Shown one piece after another: positions 26,074 through 35,164 of a stretch of 64,000 nucleotides of DNA. The stretch lies in contig CBDEVW010000006.1 of the NCBI GenBank assembly GCA_965243755.1, positions 62,001-126,000 on the forward strand, written 5' to 3'. The stretch comes from JANSWY01 sp965243755 (GTDB taxonomy: Bacteria > Bacteroidota > Bacteroidia > Cytophagales > Cyclobacteriaceae). Numbering within the stretch: position 1 is the stretch's first letter; the number at the start of each line of letters is the position of its first letter. A model generated the notes under the pieces. The model worked only from the letters and a program-made list of their open reading frames with translations, was not told the origin of the DNA and did not search any database. Made by a program: the position numbers and the translations under genes.

Positions 26074-27075
26074 ATGAAACTTTTGATAGCACTTTCAGCA
26101 CTTACACTAGCATTAGCTTATATCGGCCATCACCACCTGGGCGGAGTTCACCCGGATAAGTTTGAGTTGTACCAAAAGCATGTTTTACAAGCTACCCGGG
26201 AAATGAAGGAAGCAAACTACAGTGCGGCACTTCAGCACTTTGAACTTGCCCTCACACAAAAGGAAGGAAAACCAGGCGATTACCTGAATGCCGCCCTTTG
26301 TGCACATCATCTCAATCAGTCAGACAAAATCCTTCATTGGATTTCAGAGGCAATTCTGCACACCGATATCTCAAAGAAGGACCTGCTGGGATTCGATCCG
26401 GTATTTGAACAGGAGGAACATTTGACATTCATTAATGAGAATTTCTCAACACTGAGGAACAAATTTTATCAAACAAGGCCTGATCTTGCCATATACCTGG
26501 AAGTTGAACGGCTAAAGTTGCAGGATCAGTTTGCCCGCATTTTGCCTGATTATAGCCTTGGTATTACACCCGAACAGAAAGAAGAGGCGTTCGATCATTA
26601 CTTTGAGGCTCAGGCAACAGGTGACGAAGAAGCCATTAAAAAGTACAGTGCAATATTATTTCCTGAAAGAGATGAGGCCCTCCAAAATTATCAATCGGCT
26701 ATAATGAAAACTGTTGATTCCTTAAACTTTGTAAGACTCAGGGAGATCTGCATAGAGAATGGTTGGCAGGAGAACGCCTGGATCCTACTCTGGCACCACA
26801 GGGGCACCTTTGGTACAGACCATTATGTTTGGGAGTTTTTCAAACCTTTTATAGATAATGAGATCGCCTCAGGTCGAGTGAGCAAATCTTTTTGGGCACC
26901 TTTTGAAGATTTTATTTCCATCCAGACAAACGGATTCAGTAAATACGGATACCATCCCGGTAAAGTAGATCCGGAAAGTGTGAATACATTCAGAAAGGAG
27001 GTGGGCCTGCCATCACTCAAGCCAGCGGAAATCGAAGAACGCAACAATAACCCGTTTTCCGGAAGGATGTATTAG
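26074..27075 (+). CDS. Exported TPR-like protein
   Basis: 333 residues from ATG 26074. Signal peptide or membrane anchor at 1-19, then TPR-like helices (ATREMKEANYSAALQHFELA, PGDYLNAALCAHHLNQSDKI) over about 35-100. The remainder is helical with a Trp-rich middle (GWQENAWILLWHH). Function unknown. It stands alone, with the divergent kinase on its left. Confidence 0.7.
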   Translation: MKLLIALSALTLALAYIGHHHLGGVHPDKFELYQKHVLQATREMKEANYSAALQHFELALTQKEGKPGDYLNAALCAHHLNQSDKILHWISEAILHTDISKKDLLGFDPVFEQEEHLTFINENFSTLRNKFYQTRPDLAIYLEVERLKLQDQFARILPDYSLGITPEQKEEAFDHYFEAQATGDEEAIKKYSAILFPERDEALQNYQSAIMKTVDSLNFVRLREICIENGWQENAWILLWHHRGTFGTDHYVWEFFKPFIDNEIASGRVSKSFWAPFEDFISIQTNGFSKYGYHPGKVDPESVNTFRKEVGLPSLKPAEIEERNNNPFSGRMY

Positions 27076-27213
27076 GGGATTGGGCTACCTGATAATATTG
27101 TCTTTTTTGAGAGAGTATTTTAAGATAAAATAGATCAATCTCATCGTAAAATTGATTATATTATAGGTATAGCCCAATTGTGAAATATCTTAATCCTGGG
27201 AGGGGATTCCGTC

Positions 27214-27927
27214 ATGAAAATTGATTTAAAAACCTACATGGAAGAGCGCGATCGCCAAAGAGATCAGTCGCATATTCCGGGACCAGTCATCACCATCTCC
27301 AGAGAACACGGCTGTGATGCCACTCCGATTGCTTTACGGATCATTCATAGCATAGAAGAAATGAAAGCCAGCAAAAGACCATGGAAGTACATCAATAAGC
27401 AGGTATTGGAAGATGCCGCCAGGGAACTCCATGTCAGTGTGCAGAAGATCCGTTCCGCTATGGCTCCAGGTCCTGAGTCTGTGGTGGATGATCTCTTTTC
27501 TTCCTTTAGCCAGCATTATGTAGCTACCGAAAAAGTGCTGGAGACACTGCATGATGTCATTACGCTATATGCGCATCAGGGAAATGTGATCATCGTTGGA
27601 AGAGGAGGTGCCAGCATTACGCAGCGCATACCTCATGCATTGCATATCCGATTGATTGCTCCACTGGATTGGCGTGCCAAACAAGTGAGCACCAAACGTT
27701 CCATCCCTATTGATAAAGCCCGTGAACTGTGCATCGAGATGGATGGGAAAAGAAGTAAGTGGTTTGAAAAGTTGATCCATGCTGAGCACAACGATTCATA
27801 CTACGACCTGATACTCAACAGAAAAACTTTAACTGAAGATCAAATTTTGGACATTATCTTTTATACCTTAGCTCAGAGGCAAATGATCAAGGTGTCCAAT
27901 GAAAAAATTCCTGTTTTACAACACTAA
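27214..27927 (+). CDS. Cytidylate kinase-like protein
   Basis: 237 residues. ITISREHGCDATPIALRI is the N-terminal signature of the cytidylate-kinase-like family. The classical P-loop GxxGxGK is altered, as in other family members. GNVIIVGRGGASITQRIPHA and the RLIAPLDWRAKQV strand-helix follow. The reaction is unproven; a nucleotide or small-molecule kinase role is inferred. Its end overlaps the hydrolase gene by 29 bp. Confidence 0.8.
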   Translation: MKIDLKTYMEERDRQRDQSHIPGPVITISREHGCDATPIALRIIHSIEEMKASKRPWKYINKQVLEDAARELHVSVQKIRSAMAPGPESVVDDLFSSFSQHYVATEKVLETLHDVITLYAHQGNVIIVGRGGASITQRIPHALHIRLIAPLDWRAKQVSTKRSIPIDKARELCIEMDGKRSKWFEKLIHAEHNDSYYDLILNRKTLTEDQILDIIFYTLAQRQMIKVSNEKIPVLQH

Positions 27928-28621
27928 ACTGACAAGCATCAAGATAAGTTGTTTGATTGCGGCCCTGACAATAATGGTGACCGATCTGGATCTCAATGCC
28001 CAGGTCATACGAAAAGATGTCCCAGCCAATGTTGATAGCCTGGACAGGTTTATGTTTTACCTTCACGGTGGAATAGTTCAGGACCTTGGGGTGAATGCCA
28101 GGAGTCCAAGGTATGGTTATTACAAATACAATGATATTTTGGATTCACTGGCCAATCGTGGGTTCATAGTGATCAGCGAACGGCGAATGCCAGGAACTAA
28201 AGAAGACGAGTATGCCCAAAAGATGTCCTTGCAAATTGATAGCTTATTGGAGATGGGGGTACCAAAGAAGCATATCTTCATAGTGGGTGCTTCCCTGGGG
28301 GCATATGTGGCGGTGGAACTTGCCAAAATACGAAAAGATGAGTTCATCAATTATGCATTAATGGGACTGTGCAGTGAATACGCCATCAAATATTACCGAC
28401 CAGCTAAGAATCAGCTTTGTGGTAATTTTTTATCCATTTACGAATCAACAGATCAGAAGAAATCCTGCTATCCATTGCTGGAAGTCACCTATTGCAAGCA
28501 AGGTTTTAAGGAAGTGAAATTAAATATGGGAAATGGTCACGGGTTTCTTTATCAACCCTACACCGAATGGATTGACCCACTGGTGAAGTGGGCTGATAAA
28601 ATAAGTCAGGCAAATGAGTAA
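27899..28621 (+). CDS. Exported alpha/beta hydrolase-like protein
   Basis: 240 residues. Signal peptide (about 1-35, ending DLNAQ), a YLHGG oxyanion strand, the nucleophile elbow GASLGAYVAVEL, and a GNGHGFLYQP segment that supplies the late His. Fits a periplasmic esterase or lipase-like enzyme. Coupled to the kinase-like gene before it and to the membrane protein gene after it (8-bp overlap), so the three are probably one operon. Confidence 0.72.
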   Translation: MKKFLFYNTKLTSIKISCLIAALTIMVTDLDLNAQVIRKDVPANVDSLDRFMFYLHGGIVQDLGVNARSPRYGYYKYNDILDSLANRGFIVISERRMPGTKEDEYAQKMSLQIDSLLEMGVPKKHIFIVGASLGAYVAVELAKIRKDEFINYALMGLCSEYAIKYYRPAKNQLCGNFLSIYESTDQKKSCYPLLEVTYCKQGFKEVKLNMGNGHGFLYQPYTEWIDPLVKWADKISQANE

Positions 28622-29081
28622 AGTAACCATTACGACACAACCATACTTCAGCGGTTCCATCAGGATATTAGGTTACCTGTTGCCATTCATCGGGATTGGA
28701 GTAGTGGTTGTTAATATGATCTTGGGGATAGTTTTTTTATTGGTTGGGATACTGATCCTTACTACCAATTATAAGTTAACCATTGATGTCTCTTCCAAAG
28801 AAATATTCGATCACATTTGGGTATTGGGAATTACTAAAGGTGACAAGTATCGATTTCAAAAGCTGGAGAAAGTATTCGTCAATGCCAATAACTATTCCCA
28901 ACAGCTGCACATGAAGTCGATTGGTAACAACATCAAATTTGTGGAATATCATGCGTATCTAAAGGCAGATGATAAAAAGTTCTTTCTGGGCGACTCGAAG
29001 AACAGAGAAACAATCAGCAATAAGGCCAGATCACTGTCCAGCCAGTTAAATTTGCCTTTTCAAGAGGTTGATCTGGAATAA
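28614..29081 (+). CDS. Small membrane protein
   Basis: 155 residues. A hydrophobic hairpin of two helices at about 14-53 (YLLPFIGIGVVVVNMILGIV) is followed by a soluble beta-rich domain, PH-like in appearance. No family name can be supported. Last gene of the 27214-29081 overlap-linked operon. Confidence 0.6.
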   Translation: MSKVTITTQPYFSGSIRILGYLLPFIGIGVVVVNMILGIVFLLVGILILTTNYKLTIDVSSKEIFDHIWVLGITKGDKYRFQKLEKVFVNANNYSQQLHMKSIGNNIKFVEYHAYLKADDKKFFLGDSKNRETISNKARSLSSQLNLPFQEVDLE

Positions 29082-29152
29082 TTCACTGATTTTCTGAAAT
29101 TTAAGGGGAGGAAATTTATAATTTTGCTTTTAAACCTAACCACCACTTTTTT

Positions 29153-29725
29153 ATGGCGAAAGCTAAATTGAAATTAATCTGTTTTATTATCCCGGCAGTT
29201 CTTGGCTTCAAAGCCAGCGCCCAGGACCTGAGCACCTTCTCCAATCCTTTTCAAAAAATTGAATTTCAGTATCCCACCAACTGGGAAACGGCAACAGATT
29301 CTCTGATTGGCGATAATCAAAAGATCTATTATTATACAGTGATCCTTTACAGTCCCGAGCATGCCAATGGAGACCCGGAAACCATTAAAAGCAATCAATT
29401 TGTCACTATTTCTGTAGATGTGAGTGCCTTATCGGATCGGGAAAAACGTTTAAATGCGGCTAAAAAGAACGTAGTGGCTACCGTTGAAGAAATGAGGGAT
29501 ATCCTGAATCTCCCTGATATTGAATTAGAAGAAAGCAAGGAAACACTACTTGGTAAAAAAGCTTACCTGATCAAACACCCGGTTTACTATGGTGAGGAAT
29601 ACCAACTGTTTACCATTCTGAAGGATAAGAAATATGTTGTGAGTCTCCGGGGTTCGGAAGAACTGAATGAAAAGTATCACGATGTTTTTCAGCAGGTGAG
29701 TGCCTCACTAACTGCGCTCAACTAG
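29153..29725 (+). CDS. Exported PsbP-like protein
   Basis: 190 residues. Signal peptide 1-24 (ending SAQ), then a domain with the pattern of PsbP-like/DUF1795 proteins: an early FQYPTNW strand and repeated strands such as KAYLIKHPVYYGEEYQLFTI. These are small periplasmic lipid- or protein-binding domains of mostly unknown role. Its end overlaps the convergent kinase gene by 4 bp. Confidence 0.6.
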   Translation: MAKAKLKLICFIIPAVLGFKASAQDLSTFSNPFQKIEFQYPTNWETATDSLIGDNQKIYYYTVILYSPEHANGDPETIKSNQFVTISVDVSALSDREKRLNAAKKNVVATVEEMRDILNLPDIELEESKETLLGKKAYLIKHPVYYGEEYQLFTILKDKKYVVSLRGSEELNEKYHDVFQQVSASLTALN

Positions 29726-31464
29726 AGTGTTTTTAACACATTCAACAGCTGATTAGGCTCCACAGGTTTTACCAGTACACCATCAAACTGATTATAATCG
29801 GATTGGTCTTCATAAATGGTCACATCCGCCGTTAATGCATGAATTGGCGTGCAATAGTTGGTGATTTTTTGATCGCTTTTAATGATCTGTGTTGCTTCAA
29901 GTCCATTCATTTCGGGCATGTGGATGTCCATCAGGATGAGATCGTACTTTTTGTCCTTGGCTTTATCAACGGCTTCAAAACCATTTTTGGCCAGGTCTGC
30001 CTGTATGTTCCACTTTTGCAGCACCTTCTTGATCAATAGCGCGTTGACTTCATAGTCTTCCACAATCAATACTTCCAGCTTTCGGAGGATATCCTCAGCC
30101 GTGTCTTTTTCTTCAATGACCGTTTCAGATTTTGGTAGCCGTAGTTGAAAGCCAAACGTGGTGCCCACACCAAGCTCCGATTGCAGTTCCAGTTCACTGC
30201 CATATAACTGCACAAGGTTTTTTACAATCGTAAGGCCCAGTCCTACTCCGCCAAACTTCCTGTCGGATGCCATGTAAGCCTGTGTGAAACTTTCAAAGAT
30301 AAAAGCCTGATCAAGTGCCCGTATGCCAATTCCGGTATCCTGCACTTCAAATTTGATGACCTGATGATCTTCCTGGTTTTCGACTAAACGAATATTGATA
30401 TTGATTTCCCCCTGTTCGGTAAACTTCACAGCATTGGAAATCAGGTTGTTTAATATCTGTACTATTCTGATCTGGTCTACCTTGAGCCAGGTATCGATGC
30501 TTTCGTCCAGGTTAACTTTGTATTTGAGGCCCTTTTCCCTGGCATCAGCAAAGAATGCACTGGTGGTAGAAATCATCAGTTCCGGGAAGTTGAGCGGCAC
30601 CTCATTGATCCTGATGTTTTTAGATTCTATCTTATTAAACTCCAGAATGTCATTAACCAGGTTGAACAATTGTTTGGACGACTGATGAAGTGTCTCGGCC
30701 AATCCCTCATTATCCTCCTTGTATTTCTCTTTGATCAGGTTGGCACTGGTAATCACGGTATAAAGTGGTGTTCTTATTTCATGACTCATGTTGGCCAGAA
30801 ATTCCTGTTTCATTTTATTGGCCAGTTCCACCTTGTTTTTTGATTCAATCAAAGTCTTTTCCGTATCTGCAATAGAAGAACTGAAAAAATAAAACATAGT
30901 GCCACCCATGAAAACGCAGATCAGATAAGCTGTTACTTTTAAAGGAATAACCAATTGAGGTGCTAATGAAATAGCTTCGAAAGGTTGAAAATTAAAAAAC
31001 ACGGCGCTGAGCAGCAATATGGTGTTGTAAACAAAGAAGAGGACCATAATGCCTTTTTCTTCTATGGTTAGAAAGATGAAGGCGAAACCATACATCATCA
31101 CAAGAAAGATTTGCAGGTCCAGGTTTTGTTCAATTAAGAAATAAAAAAAGATGACATTGAACGGAGTAAGAAAGATGTAAATGATCCTGGCAGTGCGGTA
31201 TTTTTTGATGTGGTTGAGGAATACTGGTAGTGCAATAACAAAAACCAACCCGACAAAAGACAATGTCAGTAGTGGGACGTCTATGATATAAAAAAAGACA
31301 CCATAGAAAATGCTCACAAGAAGAAGGAAAAAGCCAAAAAAGTTAATAGCTCTTATCCTCGCCTTGCTCTTAAAATCAAGCCCTGGCGATATGCCTATTT
31401 CAATAATTTGTCTCACATTTCCAGCGGGTAAATAATGCAACAATAGGAAAAGATCATCACCCAA
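29722..31464 (-). CDS. Hybrid histidine kinase with six-helix sensor
   Basis: 580 residues from a TTG start at 31464; no ATG was seen nearby in frame, so the start is uncertain. About six membrane helices in the first 200 residues, a short coiled coil, HisKA with FLANMSHEIRTPLYTVI, an ATPase domain with GVGLGLTIVKNL, and a C-terminal receiver with the acidic pair ED, phosphoacceptor in LILMDIHMPEMNG and VLVKPVE. Phosphate would pass from the His to its own receiver and then to an Hpt protein encoded elsewhere. Confidence 0.87.
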   Translation of the reverse strand: MGDDLFLLLHYLPAGNVRQIIEIGISPGLDFKSKARIRAINFFGFFLLLVSIFYGVFFYIIDVPLLTLSFVGLVFVIALPVFLNHIKKYRTARIIYIFLTPFNVIFFYFLIEQNLDLQIFLVMMYGFAFIFLTIEEKGIMVLFFVYNTILLLSAVFFNFQPFEAISLAPQLVIPLKVTAYLICVFMGGTMFYFFSSSIADTEKTLIESKNKVELANKMKQEFLANMSHEIRTPLYTVITSANLIKEKYKEDNEGLAETLHQSSKQLFNLVNDILEFNKIESKNIRINEVPLNFPELMISTTSAFFADAREKGLKYKVNLDESIDTWLKVDQIRIVQILNNLISNAVKFTEQGEININIRLVENQEDHQVIKFEVQDTGIGIRALDQAFIFESFTQAYMASDRKFGGVGLGLTIVKNLVQLYGSELELQSELGVGTTFGFQLRLPKSETVIEEKDTAEDILRKLEVLIVEDYEVNALLIKKVLQKWNIQADLAKNGFEAVDKAKDKKYDLILMDIHMPEMNGLEATQIIKSDQKITNYCTPIHALTADVTIYEDQSDYNQFDGVLVKPVEPNQLLNVLKTL

Positions 31465-31712
31465 ACCGTAAAATTCGACGAACAGGGGCGAAATGAAGAT
31501 GAATCACTATGTACGTACTACTATTTATAGCAAAATGGACTTTTAATAACATATTTAGAGTCCTAAGTCGTTTATTTGTAGGTACTTATATGTGCTATCG
31601 CAAAATTGATGAATAAATAAATACACAAATAACGGAATGTCGGACAACCATTTTTATCAGATCCCTGACTTAAGGTTGTAATCATTATAAACTTTAATCA
31701 AATCTCTACAAC

Positions 31713-33083
31713 ATGTTAAAATTATTAGATGTCATAAAATACGGGTTGCTGGTCAGTTTTGCAGCACTGTTATTTGCAGCATGTGAGGATCAATTGGGAG
31801 AGGATACTTTGCCGGCAATCGATGAGGACTTAATTGAAAGTCAGGGGCAGTATTTCGTACAACCAGGAAGTCCATTGCTCATTGATATTTTTAGTTCCAA
31901 TGTAAAATTCGGAACTGAATTCACCGTCACCATCGATCAGACCACACAACTGGGGTTACTCGAAATGATGGAAAGCGGTTTGTTGAAATATACGCCGGAT
32001 GTAGATGCAGGCACAGATTATTTTGTCTATACTGCCAGTTCTACTCAATCCAATGAAACTGACACAGATACCATCACAATTGACATAGGTGATCCCGATA
32101 TAGATTCCCTGTGTTTTCCTCAAGCCAACTATGATTGCTTCTTCTTTAATTTTGATGAGGAAGTTGCCTGGAGGTACCTTGATGTACTGGCCAATGATGA
32201 GCTATGTGATGGAGAGATCATTGAGTTTGACGTGTTCACAGACCCGTTATTTGGGCAGGTTGAAGTTCATGATGAAGATACCGCATTGTACCTGACTTAC
32301 CAGGCTGGACTAAATTTTGATGGTTTCGATGAATTCATTTACAAAGTTGTACTGCAATTTGACCAGGATGATGATAGTGTAGCATTAAGAAATGCAGATG
32401 AGCCTGTAGCGATTTATGGAATTGTCAATGTGTTTCATTTTGCCAACGACACCACAATGGACTCATGTGCTGTTGCTGTGGATGATTTTGTAGAGTTGCC
32501 ACCTCCAGCAGGAGATTCAGCGAATGTGGAATCAATCATCATTGATGTTCTCCAAAATGACTGGACCTGTGGTTTTGAGGAGCCAACCCTTGAAATAGTA
32601 GTGATGCCGGAATATGGCCAGGCAACAGTGAGAAATGAAGCCGATCAAAATATGATTGAATACTTTCCTGTAGATCAAAATGCTGGTGTTGCGGTAGATT
32701 ACTTTGAATATCAGATCTGCGAAAGTGGTTGGTGCGATACTGGTAAGGTGATCATTGATTATTATGGTAATTGTACCACGGTAGCCAATGATGATTTTCT
32801 CTGGTTCAACATGACTGATACCGCCAATACCGATACTACCACTTTTTACATTGATGTGGTTGAGAATGACAGGCTGTGCAGTAATATGGAATACGAGGTA
32901 ACGATCATAGACGAACCTGATCACGGCTCTTATACCTTAAGCAATACTGTTTTTGTATATGAACCCGATCCGGCGTATTGGCAAAATACAAATCCTTCTA
33001 CTGCCTCGGATCAGGCTACCTATAGCTTGTGTGATAGTGAAAATAATTGTGTAAATGCCCTGATTATAATGGGGTGTGAATAA
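31713..33083 (+). CDS. Surface lipoprotein with repeated Ig-like/cadherin-type domains
   Basis: 456 residues. Lipobox FAACED with Cys24. The mature part holds about four beta-sandwich repeats of 95-110 residues, each with an opening VxxNDxxC segment (LDVLANDELCDG, IDVLQNDWTCGF, IDVVENDRLCSN) and a 'YG-x-A/Y' turn, the pattern of the bacterial Ig-like 'ND' repeats. Very acidic, so probably calcium-binding and cell-surface. Followed by a terminator, then the ECF sigma gene. Confidence 0.72.
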   Translation: MLKLLDVIKYGLLVSFAALLFAACEDQLGEDTLPAIDEDLIESQGQYFVQPGSPLLIDIFSSNVKFGTEFTVTIDQTTQLGLLEMMESGLLKYTPDVDAGTDYFVYTASSTQSNETDTDTITIDIGDPDIDSLCFPQANYDCFFFNFDEEVAWRYLDVLANDELCDGEIIEFDVFTDPLFGQVEVHDEDTALYLTYQAGLNFDGFDEFIYKVVLQFDQDDDSVALRNADEPVAIYGIVNVFHFANDTTMDSCAVAVDDFVELPPPAGDSANVESIIIDVLQNDWTCGFEEPTLEIVVMPEYGQATVRNEADQNMIEYFPVDQNAGVAVDYFEYQICESGWCDTGKVIIDYYGNCTTVANDDFLWFNMTDTANTDTTTFYIDVVENDRLCSNMEYEVTIIDEPDHGSYTLSNTVFVYEPDPAYWQNTNPSTASDQATYSLCDSENNCVNALIIMGCE

Positions 33084-33106
33084 GTAAATGTAGATTATAG
33101 CTTAAG

Positions 33107-33130
33107 GTCCCGTCTTTCTGGCGGGACTTT
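33107..33130 (+). terminator. Terminator after the Ig-like lipoprotein gene
   Basis: GTCCCG and CGGGAC arms with a nine-base loop, followed by TTTA. Confidence 0.65.
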
Positions 33131-33140
33131 AGTGGTTTAT

Positions 33141-33692
33141 ATGAATAAAGAACTGAAGCTTTTAAAAGATTGTCAGAAGGGTAAACCCCGGGCCCAGCGG
33201 ATGCTTTATGAGAAGTATCAGCAGGAGATGATCAATCTATGCATGAGATATGCCGATTCCAGGGCTTCAGCAGAGGATATCTTTCAGGAATCGTTCATTA
33301 AGGTTTTTAAAAACATTCATGATGTCAAGGAACCAAAGGCCCTCTATTTCTGGATAAGGAAAGTGGTGATCAGAACAGCGATTAATCACTACCACAAGGA
33401 AAAAAACAGGCTGTTTCACCAGGATGTCAATGAACTCAATGAGCAGCTGAAAGAACAGGACCAGGATGCTGTAAGTCAGCTAAGTGCTGCAGAAGTACTG
33501 CAAATGGTCAATGAATTGCCGGATGGCTATCGCATAGTCTTTAACTTATATGTTGTAGATGGGTTTAAGCATCATGAGATAGCAGACATGTTGGGTGTCA
33601 CCGAAAGCACATCCAAAACACAACTGAGGAAAGCCAGATTACTTCTTCAGAAGAAAATACAAACTTCTAACCTAATAAAATGCGCCGTATGA
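33141..33692 (+). CDS. ECF RNA polymerase sigma factor
   Basis: 183 residues from ATG 33141 (a GTG three codons upstream is possible). Region 2 at about 15-85 (YADSRASAEDIFQESFIKVF) and region 4 at about 115-175 (LPDGYRIVFNLYVVDGFKHH, with HEIADMLGVTESTSKTQLR). Typical of the large Bacteroidota ECF family. Its end overlaps the anti-sigma-like gene by 13 bp, so that protein probably controls it. Confidence 0.92.
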   Translation: MNKELKLLKDCQKGKPRAQRMLYEKYQQEMINLCMRYADSRASAEDIFQESFIKVFKNIHDVKEPKALYFWIRKVVIRTAINHYHKEKNRLFHQDVNELNEQLKEQDQDAVSQLSAAEVLQMVNELPDGYRIVFNLYVVDGFKHHEIADMLGVTESTSKTQLRKARLLLQKKIQTSNLIKCAV

Positions 33693-34942
33693 AAAACGAG
33701 GAGTTTGATAAGATCATCAAAGAGAAATTGCTTGCCAATGAAAGCCCGCCACCTGCCAACGGATGGGAAGGAATCTCTGCCGGATTAAATCAAACAGGTA
33801 CTTTCATTTCCTGGAAAATCATTGCCATTGCCGTAGTGGTACTCACTATGGGTGGGTATTTGACCTATCAATTCACTCTACCAGCCACCGCTGTTGAAAC
33901 TGCTGTGATTACTGGAGCTGAAGACCAATATGCTGAGGTGTTGAATGAATCAGGGAATCCGGTAGCTGTGGAAACAACAAAAGGTATTGATGATTGCAAT
34001 AATGAAAACCTGTTAGTTGAAGAAAGTTGTAACGATGAACTGTTGGTTTTGGCGCAATCCAATGGTGATCAGGCTCAGGTTGTCCAAAATCGTGTCAAAC
34101 TTCCTTCAGGAAGAAATGCTTCAATTGATGAGGTCAGGGGTTTGTCGCCCGTTGATGAGAATGGTAAAGACAGCAGTCCCATTATGTACCTGCTACCAAA
34201 ACACTTCCAGGAAGAACCGTCATTTCTGTCAACCAGGGTTCAATACATAGGCTGGGAAAACCATGCTAATTTGATGAACGAGCAACCTGTGAATGAAAGG
34301 CACAGGGTAATTTCAGGGTTTTACATTGATGCACAGACTTTTTTGAATTACAACAGGATCAGCCCTAATCAAAACGATGAAGTGTTGGTGGCGTCTCTGG
34401 GTAGAAACAGGCTGAGCGATAGGGTAGGCTTTAATTTTAGTGCAGGGGTTCACCAAAACATCAGCCCACGGTTTTCGTGGTATGGTGGGTTGGTTTATCA
34501 GACGTACTTGTCCAGAGTAGCTTATACGTATACAAACCGCCAGGCAGATTTTGTGGAAGTAAGCATGGAGAACAACACCTTTGTAGCCCGACCCAACGTA
34601 ATTGAACGGGAAGATATTCTGGAGCAACGTGTGAACTCACTGGGCATGGAGACAGGATTCAAATACCTCATCCCGGGAAGACAGTTTAACAATGTGATCA
34701 ACGCGGCACTGTTTGGAACTACTGCCATCAATGGACAGGAGCTGAATTCGATCAACCGTCAGCAGTTGTTTTTAAAGGTTGGTTATGGCGCCTACTACAA
34801 TACCAGGACACCATGGACAATTTTCGCGCAACCATCCATGAGTTACTCACTTTTATCAGAAGAAAATAACAATAACATATTTCACATTAAGCCATTCAGT
34901 CTTGGTCTTACCTTAGGATTGAAGTACACTTTTGTGAAATGA
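33680..34942 (+). CDS. Anti-sigma-like protein fused to a barrel-like domain
   Basis: 420 residues. The N-terminal cytoplasmic segment of about 45 residues (NEEFDKIIKEKLLANESPPP) looks like a sigma-binding tail, followed by one membrane helix at about 47-65. After a periplasmic linker of about 150 residues, the last 200 residues show the strand pattern of a small outer-membrane barrel (GFNFSAGVHQNISPRFSWYG, ending LTLGLKYTFVK). If the barrel inserts, one chain would span both membranes and could relay an outer signal to the sigma factor. Sigma binding is inferred from gene overlap only. Confidence 0.65.
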   Translation: MRRMKNEEFDKIIKEKLLANESPPPANGWEGISAGLNQTGTFISWKIIAIAVVVLTMGGYLTYQFTLPATAVETAVITGAEDQYAEVLNESGNPVAVETTKGIDDCNNENLLVEESCNDELLVLAQSNGDQAQVVQNRVKLPSGRNASIDEVRGLSPVDENGKDSSPIMYLLPKHFQEEPSFLSTRVQYIGWENHANLMNEQPVNERHRVISGFYIDAQTFLNYNRISPNQNDEVLVASLGRNRLSDRVGFNFSAGVHQNISPRFSWYGGLVYQTYLSRVAYTYTNRQADFVEVSMENNTFVARPNVIEREDILEQRVNSLGMETGFKYLIPGRQFNNVINAALFGTTAINGQELNSINRQQLFLKVGYGAYYNTRTPWTIFAQPSMSYSLLSEENNNNIFHIKPFSLGLTLGLKYTFVK

Positions 34943-34981
34943 TGAAGAAATCATTCGATGTAGTGCAGTTGTATGCAAATG

Positions 34982-35013
34982 GGCTCTCAATTCAACCAGA
35001 GCCTGTTTTTTTT
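34982..35013 (+). terminator. Terminator of the sigma/anti-sigma operon
   Basis: GGCTCT and AGAGCC arms followed by TGTTTTTTTT. Confidence 0.8.
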
Positions 35014-35040
35014 GTAATACATCAGGCAGTATAAAATTCA

Positions 35041-35160
35041 TTGATGTGTTTTTGATGTATTGTTATTTTTTGAAAACTTCATATTGATTTTCATATTACG
35101 TTGAAGGAAATGCAAATGACATTCGTTTGCAATTCATTTTTTAGTAACCTAAACCAATAC
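35041..35160 (+). promoter_or_regulatory. Shared upstream motif of the laminarinase genes (copy 1)
   Basis: Starts with two 11-base direct repeats, TTGATGTGTTT then TTGATGTATTG, 124 bp before the GH81 start codon. ATTCGTTTGC (35121-35130), resembling a Bacteroidota -7 TTTG box, and CCTAAACCAAT (35148-35158) follow. The same three blocks in the same order precede the GH16 gene at 40656-40776. Two repeats spaced by one helical turn suit an activator dimer. Confidence 0.6.
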
Positions 35161-35164
35161 GTAT

